In this document: piece after piece, positions 32,901 to 45,069 of the stretch
Position numbering within the stretch: position 1 is the first letter of the stretch
How the letters are laid out: every line of letters begins with the position of its first letter
Assembly (NCBI GenBank): GCA_036346225.1
Contig: JARFIW010001215.1
Location: forward strand, 8,446,501 to 8,510,500
Origin: Platerodrilus igneus
Taxonomy: Eukaryota > Arthropoda > Insecta > Coleoptera > Lycidae
Length of the DNA stretch: 64,000 nucleotides
Direction of reading: 5' to 3'
Program-made: the position numbers and the translations under genes
Notes under the pieces: generated by a model
Seen by the model: only the letters and a program-made list of their open reading frames with translations
Database searches by the model: none
Told to the model about the DNA's origin: nothing

Positions 32901-33600
32901 CTCTCGGGTTGATAGCACCTGTAGTACTGTTCGCTAAACGTTTAGTTCAAGATCTTTGGCTTTTAGGTCTCGGATGGGACCAAGAGCCTCCATTGAAGTC
33001 ATACAAAATGGAAACATTTTTGGGTGAATTGCCAGCGGTTTCGAACATTGAGATTTCGCGTCGCATCGTATGTCATAATTTTAAAAGGGTGGAGTTGCAT
33101 GGATTCTGTGATGCTTCTGAAGCCGGGTATGCAGCTGTCATCTATTTCCGTTCGTTCGATCTAGAAGGTAATATTACCATTTCATTAGTATGCGCAAAAT
33201 CGAAGGTTGCTCCTACTAATCGCGTTTCATTGCCCCGTCTCGAATTGTGTGCTGCCGTACTCTTGGCAGATTTAGTAGATTTCGTCAAAATACTTATAAA
33301 GATATTTTATCATTTAGTAATATTTTCGCGTGGTCAGATTCTACTGTTGTTTTGTCTTGGATTCGGTCTTCCTCGCATAAGTGGAAGACATTCGTTAGCA
33401 ATCGTATTTCGCATATTCAAGAACGTATTCCTCCATCTTCGTGGTTTCATGTTAAGTCCCAGGATAACCCTGCGGATTGTGCCTCACGTGGACTTTTGGC
33501 TTCAGAGTTGGTTCATCATCTATTATGGTGGACAGGACCTTCCTGGTTAGTGCGTCGTAGCGAAGAATGGCCAGTAACATCGCTGCCAAAAATTATCGAC
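32890..33600 (+). pseudogene. BEL RNase H region
   Basis: The sequence FDPLGLIAPVVLFAKRLVQD and LGWDQEPP is followed by the RNase H core: ELHGFCDASEAGYAAVIYF (first aspartate, about 33090) and RLELCAAVLLADLV (glutamate, about 33238). After a one-base shift at about 33287, FAWSDSTVVLSWIRSS (aspartate, about 33335) follows, then HVKSQDNPADCASRGL with the last aspartate. This domain removes the RNA template during reverse transcription. The overlap of two frames at 33247-33550 is an artefact of the shift. Confidence 0.85.
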
Positions 33601-35108
33601 TCATCTCAGATGGACGTCGAATATCGTACTCTGCCGTTAACAGTCGTTATGTCTGACAATTTCTTAGATACGTTGTTGGATAAATTTTCAAACCTGCAGA
33701 AAATTTGTAGGATTATTACCTGTATTCGTCATTTCATTCGTAATGTTCAATGTCCAGATTTGCGTTCAAAATATTCTGATGGTTTGTCTCTAGCTCAGCA
33801 GCAAGAGGCTATACATTTATTGATTAAAAGAGTTCAAACAAATGTTTTTGCTCAAGACATTGCAAATATTAAAACTGGAAAACTTGTTAGTAAACAACTT
33901 CGTAGCCTTAGTCCGTTTCTAGATAGTCATGATTTGTTGAGGGTGGGCGGTCGCCTACGTAACTCAGAGTTGTCGCATGATGCAAAATTTCCAATTTTGC
34001 TTCCTCGGTCGCATCGGTTGACTGAACTTATTATATTAGATTGTCATGAAAGACATTTACATCCTGGAAATCGAACAACTCAATTTTTACTAACTCAAAA
34101 TTATTGGATCTTGTGCGCCAAGAGGGCTATTCGGCAATGTCTGAAATCCTGCATTCGTTGTTTTCGTGTAAACCCTGTGGCTTTATGCCCCCCTATGGGG
34201 GATTTACCAGCTTCTAGGTTAACTCCAGGTAAGGCGTTTTTACATACGGGAGTCGACTTTGGTGGACCTTTCTCTGTCACGATGAGTCGATGTCGTGGCG
34301 CAAAATCATTGAAAGCGTACATTTGCTTATTTATTTGTTTCAGCACTAAAGCCATCCATTTGGAACTAGTGTCTAACTTGTCGACAGACGCTTTCTTGGG
34401 TGCTTTACGTTGATTTATTGCTCGAAGAGGCAAATGTATTCAAATCCATTGTGATAATGGTACTAATTTCGTTGGGGCCTCACGTGAAATCTCTCAATTG
34501 ATGCGCCATTCGGCAGGCGTTGAGGGAATCGAATTTGTGTTTAATCCTTCTGCTGCTCCTCATTTTGGTGGGTTGTGGGAGGCCGGGATTAAATCGGTAA
34601 AATCCCATTTAAAGAGAATTATCGGTGAACAAATTTTGTCGTTTGAAGAATTCTCGACGGTATTGATTCAAATCGAAGCGATTCTCAACTCACGTCCACT
34701 ATGCGCACTGAGTTGCGAACCGCATGACTTCTCGTATTTGACCCCGGGTCATTTTCTTAATGTTGAACCAGTTTCGGTGTTACCAGATCCAGATTTGTTG
34801 TCCATAAACCCCTCTCGTTTGAATCGCTGGCAATTGTTGCAGCAAATGCAACAAGGGTTTTGTAAGAAATGGAGTGCTGAATACCTGCACACGTTGCAGC
34901 AGAAAGGTAAGTGGTTGAAGAATTCCGTTACCCTACCTATTGATTCGCTTGTCCTCTTAAAAGAAGAAAATAACTACAGTGGCGTTTAGGAAGAGTCGTA
35001 GATGTTCACCCTGGTAGAGACGGTATCGTTCGGGTAGCTACAGTCAAGACATCCCAAGGGTTAGTTAAACGCCCTCTAGTGAAACTATGTTTACTGCCAT
35101 TTACTTGA
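33600..35108 (+). pseudogene. BEL integrase with C-terminal DUF5641-like tail
   Basis: A zinc-binding domain (CHERHLHPGNRTTQFLL and then CLKSCIRCF) precedes the catalytic core: GVDFGGPFSV (first aspartate, about 34249), HCDNGTNFVG (second aspartate, about 34449) and FGGLWEAGIKS (glutamate, about 34570). Spacing fits DD35E. A TGA at 34411-34413 interrupts ALRxFIARRGK; it would be one C-to-T change from arginine, and the frame continues unchanged behind it. The tail has SRLNRWQLLQQMQQGFCKKW, and after a shift near 34975 GRVVDVHPGRDGIVRV and RPLVKLCLLPFT, ending at 35108. It would join the DNA copy to the host chromosome. Confidence 0.87.
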
Positions 35109-35230
35109 TATTTAATGGTATGTACACATATATTCACTTATATAAGTTTGTCAGTTAGGTTTCTTAGTTAATAGCTCTAATTAGTTTTAAATATAAAATA
35201 AGTTAGTTCATACTTATTTTGGTGGGCGGA

Positions 35231-35616
35231 TGTTCGGTCTCTTTGTCGCACGTTCGCGTGGTTAATTTTAAGTTATTTAAATTTGTAGTCGTAAATCTAG
35301 TAGTAAAACTGTCATCCCTTGTTCCCTTATATCCTGCCATAAAAATTCCTTGTGCATTTGTGAATAAGGTGGACAGAGTAGTGAACAAACACTTTCTTAT
35401 GGATATTGAAGCAGAACGGTCGTCGGTTTTCGTTCGGTACCCGTAAGTTAGTCAAGTGCCGCAGACTTTAGTTGTTAAACCCCCTAAAAAACACAGTGCA
35501 AGTGTAACGTAACATAGACTCAATTCGCATACAGTCCACTTGGTTGAAAGAATAGGAACAAAACACCGCGGAGGTAAGTCGATTTATAAATTTATAAGAC
35601 CCCCCGCGCGTGAACA
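35231..35616 (+). repeat. 3' LTR of the BEL element
   Basis: 386 bp with the same ends as the 5' LTR. It follows the polypurine-like tract at 35219-35230 and precedes ATGCA. Confidence 0.95.
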
Positions 35617-36429
35617 ATGCATGTTTACAAAAGGTAATACGAGGTCGTGGATCAAAAATACAGGTTCTCCGTGGTAGAAATGCACGTGACTCGCTGATAA
35701 GTTCACCCAACTGAAAAATAAACACCTACGACATATTGTAAATGTATCACGTTCATTTGTTAAAATTTTTAAGTTGGGATTCCTTTTGCAGCCAATAATG
35801 GTAGCTTTGTGCACTATTAGGTGCAAAGTTAATTTCAGCCTAGAATTTTTAAGAAATGATAAAGCATACATCCAAGCATGTTAGGATTGCGTTTTCCTGT
35901 CTTCAGGAAGAATCTATCGGGAAGATTTCCGCATTTTGCGGGACGTGAGTTGGGTCCAGAATAAATATGCCAAAAATGGAATTTAAACCCTCGACTACGA
36001 ACTGATACATAACGTTTCCATACATTTCGGGATTTTCTATTTTTGGATAGGACTGATCCTAAGGTAAAAAATCTACCGGAAATAAGATCTCCAAGAAAAG
36101 TTCTTAAAATACAGTTCAATATGATCTTCTAGATTTTGGATCATCCATCTGGGAATACGCCAAATCTGTCAGATGATAAGGTATTAGATTATAGTTTTAT
36201 TACGAGGGTTGTAAATAAAGTAATCGAGAACGTCGCAGAAGCTTGGGCACTCGGAAACAGGATATGTGAGGGCTGATATCTATGTGTAGAGTACATAAAA
36301 CAGTCGATCCACTGCGAACGATAGCTGTCAAGCGGCGTTGAAATAGGGAATATCATTTTTGTCACTCTAAGGCATGTTTACAAGAGGTAATCCGCGGTGG
36401 TAGATCAAAATTGAGGCTGTTCGTTGTAG

Positions 36430-37404
36430 AAATGCACGTGAACTGTGTTCAAGGATTACCTGAAGCTACGATGGGATACAATATTTCGGGCGGATCGACA
36501 TGAGACAACGAATTTGCCCCGCACAGATTGACAATGTTAGCAGTCTATTTTCTAAGGACCGTCCCTGGATTCCCCGGGAATTATGCGCAGAAGTTATTTT
36601 CAATCATCAAACGGTGTGGCATACTGAAGAATTGTTTCAACACGAGAACAATTAAATCCCGCTGGATTCTACATGTACCCACCGACGTACAGAAATGGCA
36701 ACGGTATGCCGTGTGTCTATCTCGACAGATACCGCAATGAAGAAAACGAATTTCTGCAGCGTATTGTCGCCATTGACAGACGACGCTATGGGCCTATGAA
36801 CCTGAATTAAAACAGAAAGTCCTACAAAAACCCAGTCGATTTAACGTTATGTTTTTCGCGGCATACGACTGGAGGGCGACTTTCTTACTTATGACGTGCC
36901 TGAAGCAGAAACTGTCAACGCATACCACTATTGTCGATTTATACAACCATCTGTGTCCAGCTATGCGGCGCTAACGTTCACGTTTGTTGCACGACAATTT
37001 CCCTACCTTGTTGCATAACAACACTCGTGGTGATGTGGCACACAGTGTAACCAATCTTTTCCCACGGTGGAAATGTGAGCTCTAGGAACACCCTCCGATT
37101 CACCTGACATTGGTCCTAGTGACTTTGACTTCTTAACTAAGTTGAAGTCGCCCGATTTCTTGGCACGTCATCTGTATTTTGAGCGATAGGGCGTTCCGTA
37201 ACTATTATCAACCAACACAGGTAGTCTACGGCTTCCCGTCACTTGGGAAGGGCTACAATACTTTGTCGGTGTATAGATTAAAGGAATGCAATGTAAGTTA
37301 AGTTGAATGTTCATAATAAATTTTTTATATCTGTGTTTCCACTACTTTATTTACTATCCTCGTAGAAAGTTATGTATGGATGACAAAAAATTTGCACCAC
37401 CCTG
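36430..37404 (+). pseudogene. Mariner-like transposase, heavily degraded
   Basis: Scattered frames keep mariner landmarks: RWILHVPTDVQKWQRYAVC, FLQRIVAIDRRRYGP followed by YEPELKQKVLQKPSRFNVM, RSRLLHDN, and DIGPSDFDFLTKLKS, with a C-terminal region to about 37270. The catalytic aspartate context GDETW has become IDRR. The right end at 37404 reads, in reverse complement, CAGGGTGGTGCAAATTTTTT next to TA. The left end is missing. Confidence 0.6.
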
Positions 37405-37409
37405 TACGA

Positions 37410-37870
37410 ACTGAACCTTGCAAAAACAGTTTCCTTACGATTGGCTTAAAATTTGAACGTTTTTATTAGTTCAACACACTCTCTCTTCCTAATGAGAAAG
37501 TAATAAATCATAAAATATAAATACTTTGTATGCTTGGCTAGTTTCACATATATCTTATGCATTCTTGAGTTGCAACCAGGCGTGATCTTCATATTATACA
37601 TAGGAATGCAATGCACTTTTCCCACCAATAACAAAAATTATACACAGCTAATTAAGGCAAAGATGTTGAATGAATAAAATACTCAAGTTGCTAGATAGAT
37701 TCCCACAACAACTACTGGTTTTATTACTTGTTGCACTACTTTCAATAAATTATCATCATCGTTGCACTTCCATTTTTGCAATACTGCAAAATCACGATTT
37801 TTTATTAACTTGATTTACTTTCTATAAGAATGAAAACGTACAAAGAACAAAACAAGACATGTTTACTTTA
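37410..37870. other. Intronic or downstream AT-rich sequence
   Basis: No exon for the kibra coiled coil was recognised here. The open frame at 37446-37634 is not supported by any similarity. Confidence 0.45.
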
Positions 37871-37876
37871 ACTTAC

Positions 37877-37971
37877 CTCTAATACGTCTTGAGCTGTTTG
37901 GAGGTACTCTCGGAGCATGGCCTCTTGAATTGCCCGCCATTCTTGTCGTGGGTCTTCTAATTGCGTTGATT
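37877..37971 (-). CDS. kibra: kibra (WWC family) exon: end of WW2 and following helix
   Basis: On the minus strand an acceptor (TTTCAG just above 37971) opens a 95-bp exon, and a donor GTAAGT follows 37877. With the single base left over from the upstream exon it encodes Q, then STQLEDPRQEWRAIQ and EAMLREYLQTAQDVLE. This is the last strand of the second WW domain (TQLEDPR is a hallmark of KIBRA/WWC proteins) and the start of the helix that follows. Kibra is an upstream activator of the Hippo growth-control pathway, acting at the apical cortex with Merlin and Expanded. The exon ends in phase 0. The next exon was not found within the window. Confidence 0.92.
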
Positions 37972-38859
37972 CTGAAACCATTATTTTAACATTAACACAG
38001 TTTAAAGGAATTGAAAAGTACTGTTGTATGCTACAATAATAATTAAAGGTTATGTATGTAAATAAGATCAGGTAAGATTCTGAGGCGATGAGAATTGCTA
38101 AAGTAAAAACTCTTAATTTGAATTTAAATACCACTTTCTTATATTTGAGAAGAAAATTAGCCGACCTACATTTTGTAAGTTCATCGCTTCCAAAGCATGC
38201 ACCAAAACCTGATACATGTATGTACAAAGACCCAAAACAAAAATAAAAAAATTAAAACTAGTCCATGTAATTAGAATAAGTAGCTTCGTACGGACTCAAA
38301 TATAAGTTTTTACATGAGAAGATACGTTTTAATCATTTTGTATTTCTTCAAGATCACGTGACGCCATTGGGGTAAGTTCAGTACATTCATATGAAGAACG
38401 GAAGGAGCATACAACGACACCACTCGGCTCCTCGCCGCTCTTAACTACATCACACATCTGTGCCCTCTTCGTAATGCAGATCTAGAGAAAAGATGTCGGC
38501 CATTGCAAAAATCGAAATGGGGTTTCTTAGGTGCGAAATCGATACGTCATCCACTACTCTACAACGGCATATGGTAATAAGAACTATAAATATATTTGGT
38601 ATTTTGCATTATTGTAACACCCGATTAAATTTCTACATTTCTTCATATTGCATTTGGATTCTTTCTGAAAGTATTTTTACCCTGGGACTCAACTTCCATC
38701 AAACCCAAAAAACCACTATCGAGATGTATCAAACGTAATGTATATCATTTCACTTAAATCGAAGATATAGATAGATATTCTGTTTCTGGTATTAATTTCA
38801 CCTAGGACTCAACCCCTTGTCTCTCTAAAGACTGGTAAAGCCCTCTCTGATAAGCTCAT

Positions 38860-39290
38860 CCAGCTGAAAAATAAACTCCTATAACATATAATGGAAGCGA
38901 CACGTTCATTTTTTAAAATTTGAAAGTTGGGATTCCGTTTGCGGCTAAGCCAATAATAACCGCATTGACCACTATTGGGTGCAAAAGCAATTTCAGCCTG
39001 GAACATTTAAGAAATGATACATCATACATCCAAGCATGATAGAGTTGCGTTTTCCGGTCTTCAGGAAGAATTTATCTGGGAGGTTTCCGCTTTTTGTGGG
39101 ACGCTAGTTGGGCCCAGAATAAAAATACCAAAAATTGAATCTAGACCTACGACTACGAAATGATACAACATTTCTGATACATTTCGGATTTCCTATTTTT
39201 GGATAGGAGGAAGGTTGATCCCAAGATAAAGAAATCCATCGGAAATGAGATCTCCAAGAAAAGTTCTTAAAATACAGTTCAAACACAACA
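38860..39290. repeat. Diverged single copy of the 740-bp repeat (second half)
   Basis: It contains TGATAAGCTCATCCAGCTGA, AATTTGAAAGTTGGGATTCC, ACATCCAAGCATGATAG and TTTTTGGATAGGAGGAAGG in the same order as 28370-28740 and 35690-36060, at lower similarity. Confidence 0.75.
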
Positions 39291-39299
39291 AAAATAAAA

Positions 39300-40870
39300 A
39301 TGTATTGGGAGTTACTAGATAAAATACCAACATTGTAGCAGTTATCCTTCATATGACGCTGTGAAGCAGTGGATACTGTATTGTATTTTTAGCACACAGG
39401 TTCAAATCTCACACCTGCTGACTTTTCTTCGTAGATTCGCGTGACCTAGGTGGCGCAAGTGTAACGTAGTTAACTCCAAAAAAGAAAATGAAAGTAATCC
39501 TGAACACGTCACGTGATCCTCAAATGAACGTATAGAAAAATAACCAGAATTGACCCTAGATTATCTTATAAGAAAGTGCATGTAAGAAATGGTTTGTGAG
39601 TACACATAAAACTGTTTTAGAGTGCTTATCGATGTACTGTAAATCGTTTCTGTCATTGATAGTTCAAAAAATGTTCAGACTACACCGCTGAGCAACAGTG
39701 ATTCTTCGTTGACCTCGTCTACATTAACCTCTCCATTTCCCATCAATCTATTTATCTGTCAGAAGATCCGTAAACAAAAAAACAATACAAAGAGTGAAGA
39801 ATATCACAAAGTCATTTGACTACAAAAACATAAACATTTTATGAGTAAAAATTGACAAGCAACATAAGAATTGCACTATTCCATAGACCAAGAGAGTTGC
39901 CAGGGGTGTTAGTATTTCCAAATGCATTCATTCAAATTTCGTATAAGTTATATGAAAGCTTTTTAACCTCAAAATATAAAAACGCTCATCTCTTCTAGAA
40001 AAACCATATCATCCATTCTTTGGGATATACATACAGAACGATTACAATGTTATTTTTCTTACAAAACAATGAATCCCACATGCTTCTTATTAAAGTATTC
40101 TGCAAAATGAACAGTACCAAAAATAAAATTTGTGTAATTGAAATGTTCACCATTGCGGATCAAACAAGATTCTTAACGATTTTGCGATGGTTGCCGCAGT
40201 TGCTAAAAATAGATTACCTTTTTCTATAATCCTCCAATATATTTCGAGGATCTTCTGACCGAAATACTAATTCTTTTAGTATGTCCAAAATATATGCATC
40301 AAGTGAAAGCGAGGTAGGTACTCGAACTATATTCCACGAGGAATTGTTATTATGTTGGCTATACGACTCATTGCGCCATCCTGTTGGAATCATTGCCAGG
40401 TACCTGTAGATTTCGTGCGTGATATAAATTTCTTAAATGTATCATAAAAAGTATAAGAATGATTTGACTGTAACGCACTTGGTTGACAGTACGTGAATGC
40501 TAATCCCGATCCTCGCCAAATTAAGTCAACTGATTGTATGCACAGATAGAACGTGCACCAAGTGATAACTGGGGCAGTACGGTGTGAGTTCTCTACACAT
40601 GTGAACGTCCAAATCCAAAGGAACTGTGTTTTTTGTCGATTTGTGGGTGTTCATGTACGAATTCAAGGAAACTAGCTGTTTCTTGATTGATGTAACTGTT
40701 ACGATGTATTACAATCATCCAAAAACTAAACGTCCGCAGTCAACTTTTTTTACACGTTTATCTCTAACGTTTAATTGTTATCCAATTTGAATACGAAGTA
40801 GATAACCACCGATATATATGAACAGTCAACGCTTGGATGTTTCGCCGATATTTAGTTTATGCGCGGTTCG
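39300..40870. other. AT-rich intronic sequence, no identified feature
   Basis: Nothing supportable apart from chance open frames. Confidence 0.45.
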
Positions 40871-40879
40871 TCGAGGTTT

Positions 40880-43030
40880 TTAAGAAACTATAACCTAATG
40901 GAGAGCGCATACTTCGATATTGTTGGCCAAAACAGTTCTTCGACGACCAGAAAAGTATTTGCGCTGAGACAGTACGCCGATAATATTGTTGGTCAAAACA
41001 GTTCTTTGACGACCAGAAGAGCTTTGCGCTGACATAGCACACTGATGAAAAATACGTACTTTAATATCGTTGATTAAAACTGTCCTTCGGCTGCGCTAGC
41101 ACAACACACTGATGAAGAACGCGTACTTCAATATTGTTCGTCAAAATAGTTCTTCGTCGACCAGAAAAGACTGCGCTGACACTGCAAACTGGTGAAAAAC
41201 GTGAATTTCGATATTGTTGGACGATCAGAAAAGCCTTTGCGCTAACAAAGCACTCTGGTAAATAACGCGTACTCCGATATTGTGGGGCAACGCAGTTTTT
41301 CGGCGACCACAAAAACCTTTGCGCAGACAAAGCTCACTGATGAAGAACGTGTACTTCAACACTGTTGGTCAAAAACCTCTTAGACTACCATAAAAGCCTA
41401 TGCGTTGGTACAGCACACCGATGAATAATGACTACTTCAATATTGTTCTTCAAACCAGTTCTTCGACTAGCAGAAGAATCTGACACAACACACTGCCGAA
41501 AAACGTGTACCTTAATGTAGTTGGTCAAAACAATTTTTCGACGTCCAGAGTAGCCTTTGCTCTGGCACTAACACACTGATAAAGAACGCGTACTTCAATA
41601 TTGTTGGTCCAAAGTTCCTAGACGACTAAAAGAGCCTTTGCACTGACAGAGTATACGGATAAAGATCGCGTACTTCAATATTATCGATCAAAGCAGTTCT
41701 TAGACGACCAGAAGTTCCTTTGTGCTGGCATAACAGGTTGAAAAAGAAAGCGCACTTCAATATTGTTGGTCAAAACAGATCTTCGGCAACCAAAAGAGTT
41801 TTTGCGCTGGCACAACATACTGATGAAGAACGCGTACTTCAATATTGTTGGTTATACCAGTTCTTCGACGACCAGAAAACCTTTTGCGCTGACAGCACAT
41901 CCAAGAACTCAAACTTCAATACTGTTCGTTTAAACAGTTCTTCGACTAAAAGAGCGTTTCCGCTAATACAATACAGTTATGAAGAACGCATACTTCGATG
42001 TTGTTGGTCAAAACATATCTTCGACGACCAGAAGAGCCTTTGCGCTAGCACAACACACCGATGAAGAACGGGTACTTCAATATTGTTCCAAATAGTTCTT
42101 CGGCGTCCAGAAAAGCATGCATACTAGTAAAAAACACGAACTTCACTATTGTTGGTCAAAACAGTTCTTCAGCGAGTAGAAGAGCCTGGCACAACACACT
42201 GATGAAACGTGTGCTTCAGTGTTGTTGGTCAAAACAATTCTTCGGCGACCAGAAGAACCTTGGCTCTGGCACTAACACACTGATGAAGGACGCGTATTTC
42301 AATATTGTTGGTCCAAGCAGTTCATCGACGACCAGAAGAGCCTTCGCGCTAACACAGCACGCTAATAAAGCACTCGTACTCCCATATTGATAGTCCACGC
42401 GGTTCCACGACGACAAAATAACGTTTGCATTGACAGCACGCTGATAAATAACGCGTACTTCAATAGTCCAAAGAGTGTTTTGACGACCAAAAGACTTTTG
42501 CACGGAAAACACACTTATGAAGAACGCGTACTGTACTTCATTATTGTTGGTCAAAATAGTACTTCGACGGCTAGAAGTCTTTCCGCTGGCACATCACACA
42601 GATTAAGAAGGCGTACTTCGATATTGTTCGTCAAAACAGTCCTTCGACGACCAGACGCGCTGGTACAACACACTGATGAAGAACGCATAAATATTGTTAG
42701 TTAAACCGGTTCTTCGACGACCAAAAGAGCTTATGCGCAAACACAGCACGGCGATGAAAACGCGTACTTTAATATTATTGGACAAACCAGTTCATCAAAG
42801 ACCAGAAGAGATTTTACGCTAGCTGACGTCCAGAAGAGCATTTGCGCTGACACAGCACACCGTAGAAGAATGCGAATTTCAACGTTGTTGGTCAATCCAG
42901 TTCTTCAACGACCAGAAAAGCTTTATGCGCTGACACAGTACTCTGAAGAAGAATGCGTACTGTAATACTGTTGATCAAAACATATCTCCGACAACAAGAA
43001 GAGCTTTTGTACTGAAACTGCACACAACTA
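40880..43030. repeat. Satellite-like tandem array, unit about 82 bp, roughly 26 copies
   Basis: The unit is close to GATGAAGAACGCGTACTTCA, then ATATTGTTGGTCAAAACAGT, TCTTCGACGACCAGAAGAGC and CTTTGCGCTGACACAGCACA. Units vary by substitutions and indels of 1-15 bases. All three frames tend to be open, which yields long spurious frames on both strands (for example 41720-42064 and 42216-42554). Because 82 is not a multiple of three, no continuous repeat protein is encoded. Confidence 0.95.
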
Positions 43031-43049
43031 GTGTAACAAAATTCGTCAA

Positions 43050-44735
43050 CAATTGCTAACTATTACTTTTACTGGGAGGTCCTTTTGACAAACTCTTTTC
43101 AATATTTTTCTAAGGCCTTTCTCTTGCCATTAACTCGTCCATTTACATATGAGTGAAAAAAATGCTTCATGATACACAAACACTTTCTCCTCTATTGTAA
43201 GAATCATTTGCAATATGAATGTTGTAACTAATGGCATAAGCCAAAAATGACTGCATATAAGTTTTAGTAGTGTTTCTTTCGATGAACACTGGGTTTGCCA
43301 AAATTGAAGTACCTCAAAATCTTATTGCCATAACAGTTCTGCATAAGACACCTTGATCCAAAATTCGTGTTATAGCATATGTGGGAAATGGGCGATAAAG
43401 CCCACGTCTTTTCCGGTGGGACTAATTTATCTTCCAGCAAATAAATGCTGCTTTACAAAGAGTAAAACTTTTGCAAAAAAAAAAAGTTCAATATCAGAGA
43501 GGGAGTATATTAAGTACTTATAAAGACTAGTATATAAAAAAACCATTTTTCATAAAACAACCACATATTTCGAGGCGTATCTCAAACTATTCAGTTCTGA
43601 AAACCATCGTGAGATAATCGTCATGCGTGGTAAATTCCTATGGAAAAAATCTGTGTTCAACTGAAAAATTGTAATTAATTTTACTTGCTGACATAAGATA
43701 ATTAATTCTAGTTTATTATTATTTATGAACAATAACAAAAACAATAATTTATCACAATCATTTTCCTGTGGCGTACGTTTCAATTTATGCAAAAACAGTT
43801 ATGTATAATGGGATCCGCTTGTTATATTAACGACTCTTTTTCCTCTCATTATTTCACATTATGTGGTAGCGATATGACATAGGATTTATTAAAAATGCTT
43901 GCATAATTTATTCAAATAATAAACGTCCTCATCTTCGGTATTTTATTATAATGCACTATCCTCTTGTAGGCTGGTGAGTGGACAGACCACTGGAAGTTAT
44001 GTATCAAGTTGTAGCGCCATTTTTATTTGGTTTTACAGGACAGGAAATGTAGTGTATGATAAATTAAACTTATAATATTTCTTGCAAATTGTAATGACGT
44101 CAGAAATTACCGTAAATAGTTGAAAAAGGAAATGTTTTATCGAAGACTTGTACGTCATGATTGAGAGTACGAGAATTGGACAGATGTCAAATCGTAAGCG
44201 ATGATGATTATGAAAAAAGCGATAAATAGAAAAGTTTTGTGGGGATATCTATTCTTAACCTTCTGATATGGTACGCGAATTTCGGCCAATCTAGCGAGCA
44301 TAAAATATCTGAAGAGAATATAGAACCATAAAGCGACAAACACGATGGTCTAAATGGGTGGTTGGAGAACGACAGAACCGACCGAACAATAAGCTGCAAG
44401 GTAGTTCCTTCAGACCTCCACCAAGAATCCATTCAGGTACGTTCGTTTTAACACCCCATGGATGCGCGGGTTTCAGAAACTGAGGAAAACCTTGAATAAA
44501 CTATTCAATAAGGCAAAAGGGCAAAAGGAACAGTATGGACCACTGAGAAACTGACAAAAAACACTTAAAAACTATAGACAGATTAACTTTCAGAAAAAAA
44601 CTTCTGTAATAGAATAGAATAGAATTCCATACAAATGTCCTTAGCAGTAGCTAATGCCATGTTAAAAGTGTGAAGGGTTCGTTTGCCAATAACGAGAAAG
44701 GAACCGCAAAAAAATTCTAAGACACATACCGGTAG
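43050..44735. other. AT-rich intronic sequence, no identified feature
   Basis: No coding or repeat signal was recognised. The overlapping minus-strand frames at 44155-44432 are hydrophobic and unidentified. Confidence 0.45.
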
Positions 44736-44752
44736 GAAGCGTGTCTACTACC

Positions 44753-45049
44753 TTACATTTGGTATTCCAATGCTCCACCCGAAGGTACTACATTGGCCAG
44801 GAAGCGAGTTTTTTTAACCTGAAAAATTTGGAATTTTGCCGAACCCTTGCTGTTCCAAGCAAGGTAGGGATCTTTAACGTGCATGACAACACTCACACAC
44901 GGGACCTCATTTTACCTCTCATCCGAACGAGGGCGTATTTTTGTGAAAAATGCTCGCCTAACAATTTTTTAGCAGACCGTGTCGGGATTTGAACCCGGGA
45001 CCTGGAGCGTAGTAGACACACGCATACCAACTACGCCACGAACCGCCTA
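44753..45049 (-). mobile_element. tRNA-derived SINE, full length, well preserved (copy 8)
   Basis: Flanked by GCGTGTCTACTACC (44739-44752) and GCGTGTCCTCTACTACC (45050-45066), a target duplication with a 3-base difference. Minus strand: GGCGGTTCGTGGCGTAGTTG (A box), GGTTCAAATCC (B box), central block, and tail CCAATGTAGTACCTTCGGGT then GGAGCATTGGAATACCAAAT. The tail ends can pair (CCAATG/CATTGG). Confidence 0.92.
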
Positions 45050-45069
45050 GCGTGTCCTCTACTACCGGG

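Larger units (their letters stand above)
29034..35616 (+). mobile_element. Complete BEL/Pao LTR retrotransposon (6583 bp)
   Basis: Flanked by the 5-bp target duplication ATGCA (29029-29033, 35617-35621). It has two LTRs of 403 and 386 bp, one gag-protease frame, then reverse transcriptase, RNase H and integrase in BEL order, and a purine-rich GGTGGGCGGA before the 3' LTR. I did not match the primer-binding site just after 29436 to a tRNA. Coding continuity is broken at about 31775, 32800, 32893, 33287 and 34975 (frameshifts) and by a stop at 34411. The insertion site can be reconstructed from repeat units 1 and 3. Confidence 0.95.
28045..36440. repeat. Tandem repeat of about 730-765 bp, 2.4 copies, interrupted by a BEL element
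   Basis: Unit 1 is 28045-28775. Unit 2 is 28776-29033 plus 35617-36128, around the retrotransposon. Partial unit 3 is 36129 to about 36440. Each begins CTAGATTTTGGATCATCC and contains GTCTATGTGTAGAGTACATA, GAAATGCACGTGA and, in complete units, CAGCTGAAAAATAAAC-like and TTTTTGGATAGGA blocks. A diverged separate copy lies at 38860-39290. I see no coding function. Confidence 0.85.

Noticed and set aside
33247..33550. Two overlapping same-strand frames in the BEL element as separate genes
   Set aside because: They are one RNase H to integrase region broken by a one-base shift near 33287.
41720..42390. Overlapping open frames of 105-114 codons that look like a repeat protein
   Set aside because: They lie entirely in the 82-bp satellite; the unit length is not a multiple of three, frames change from unit to unit, and equally long frames occur on the other strand.
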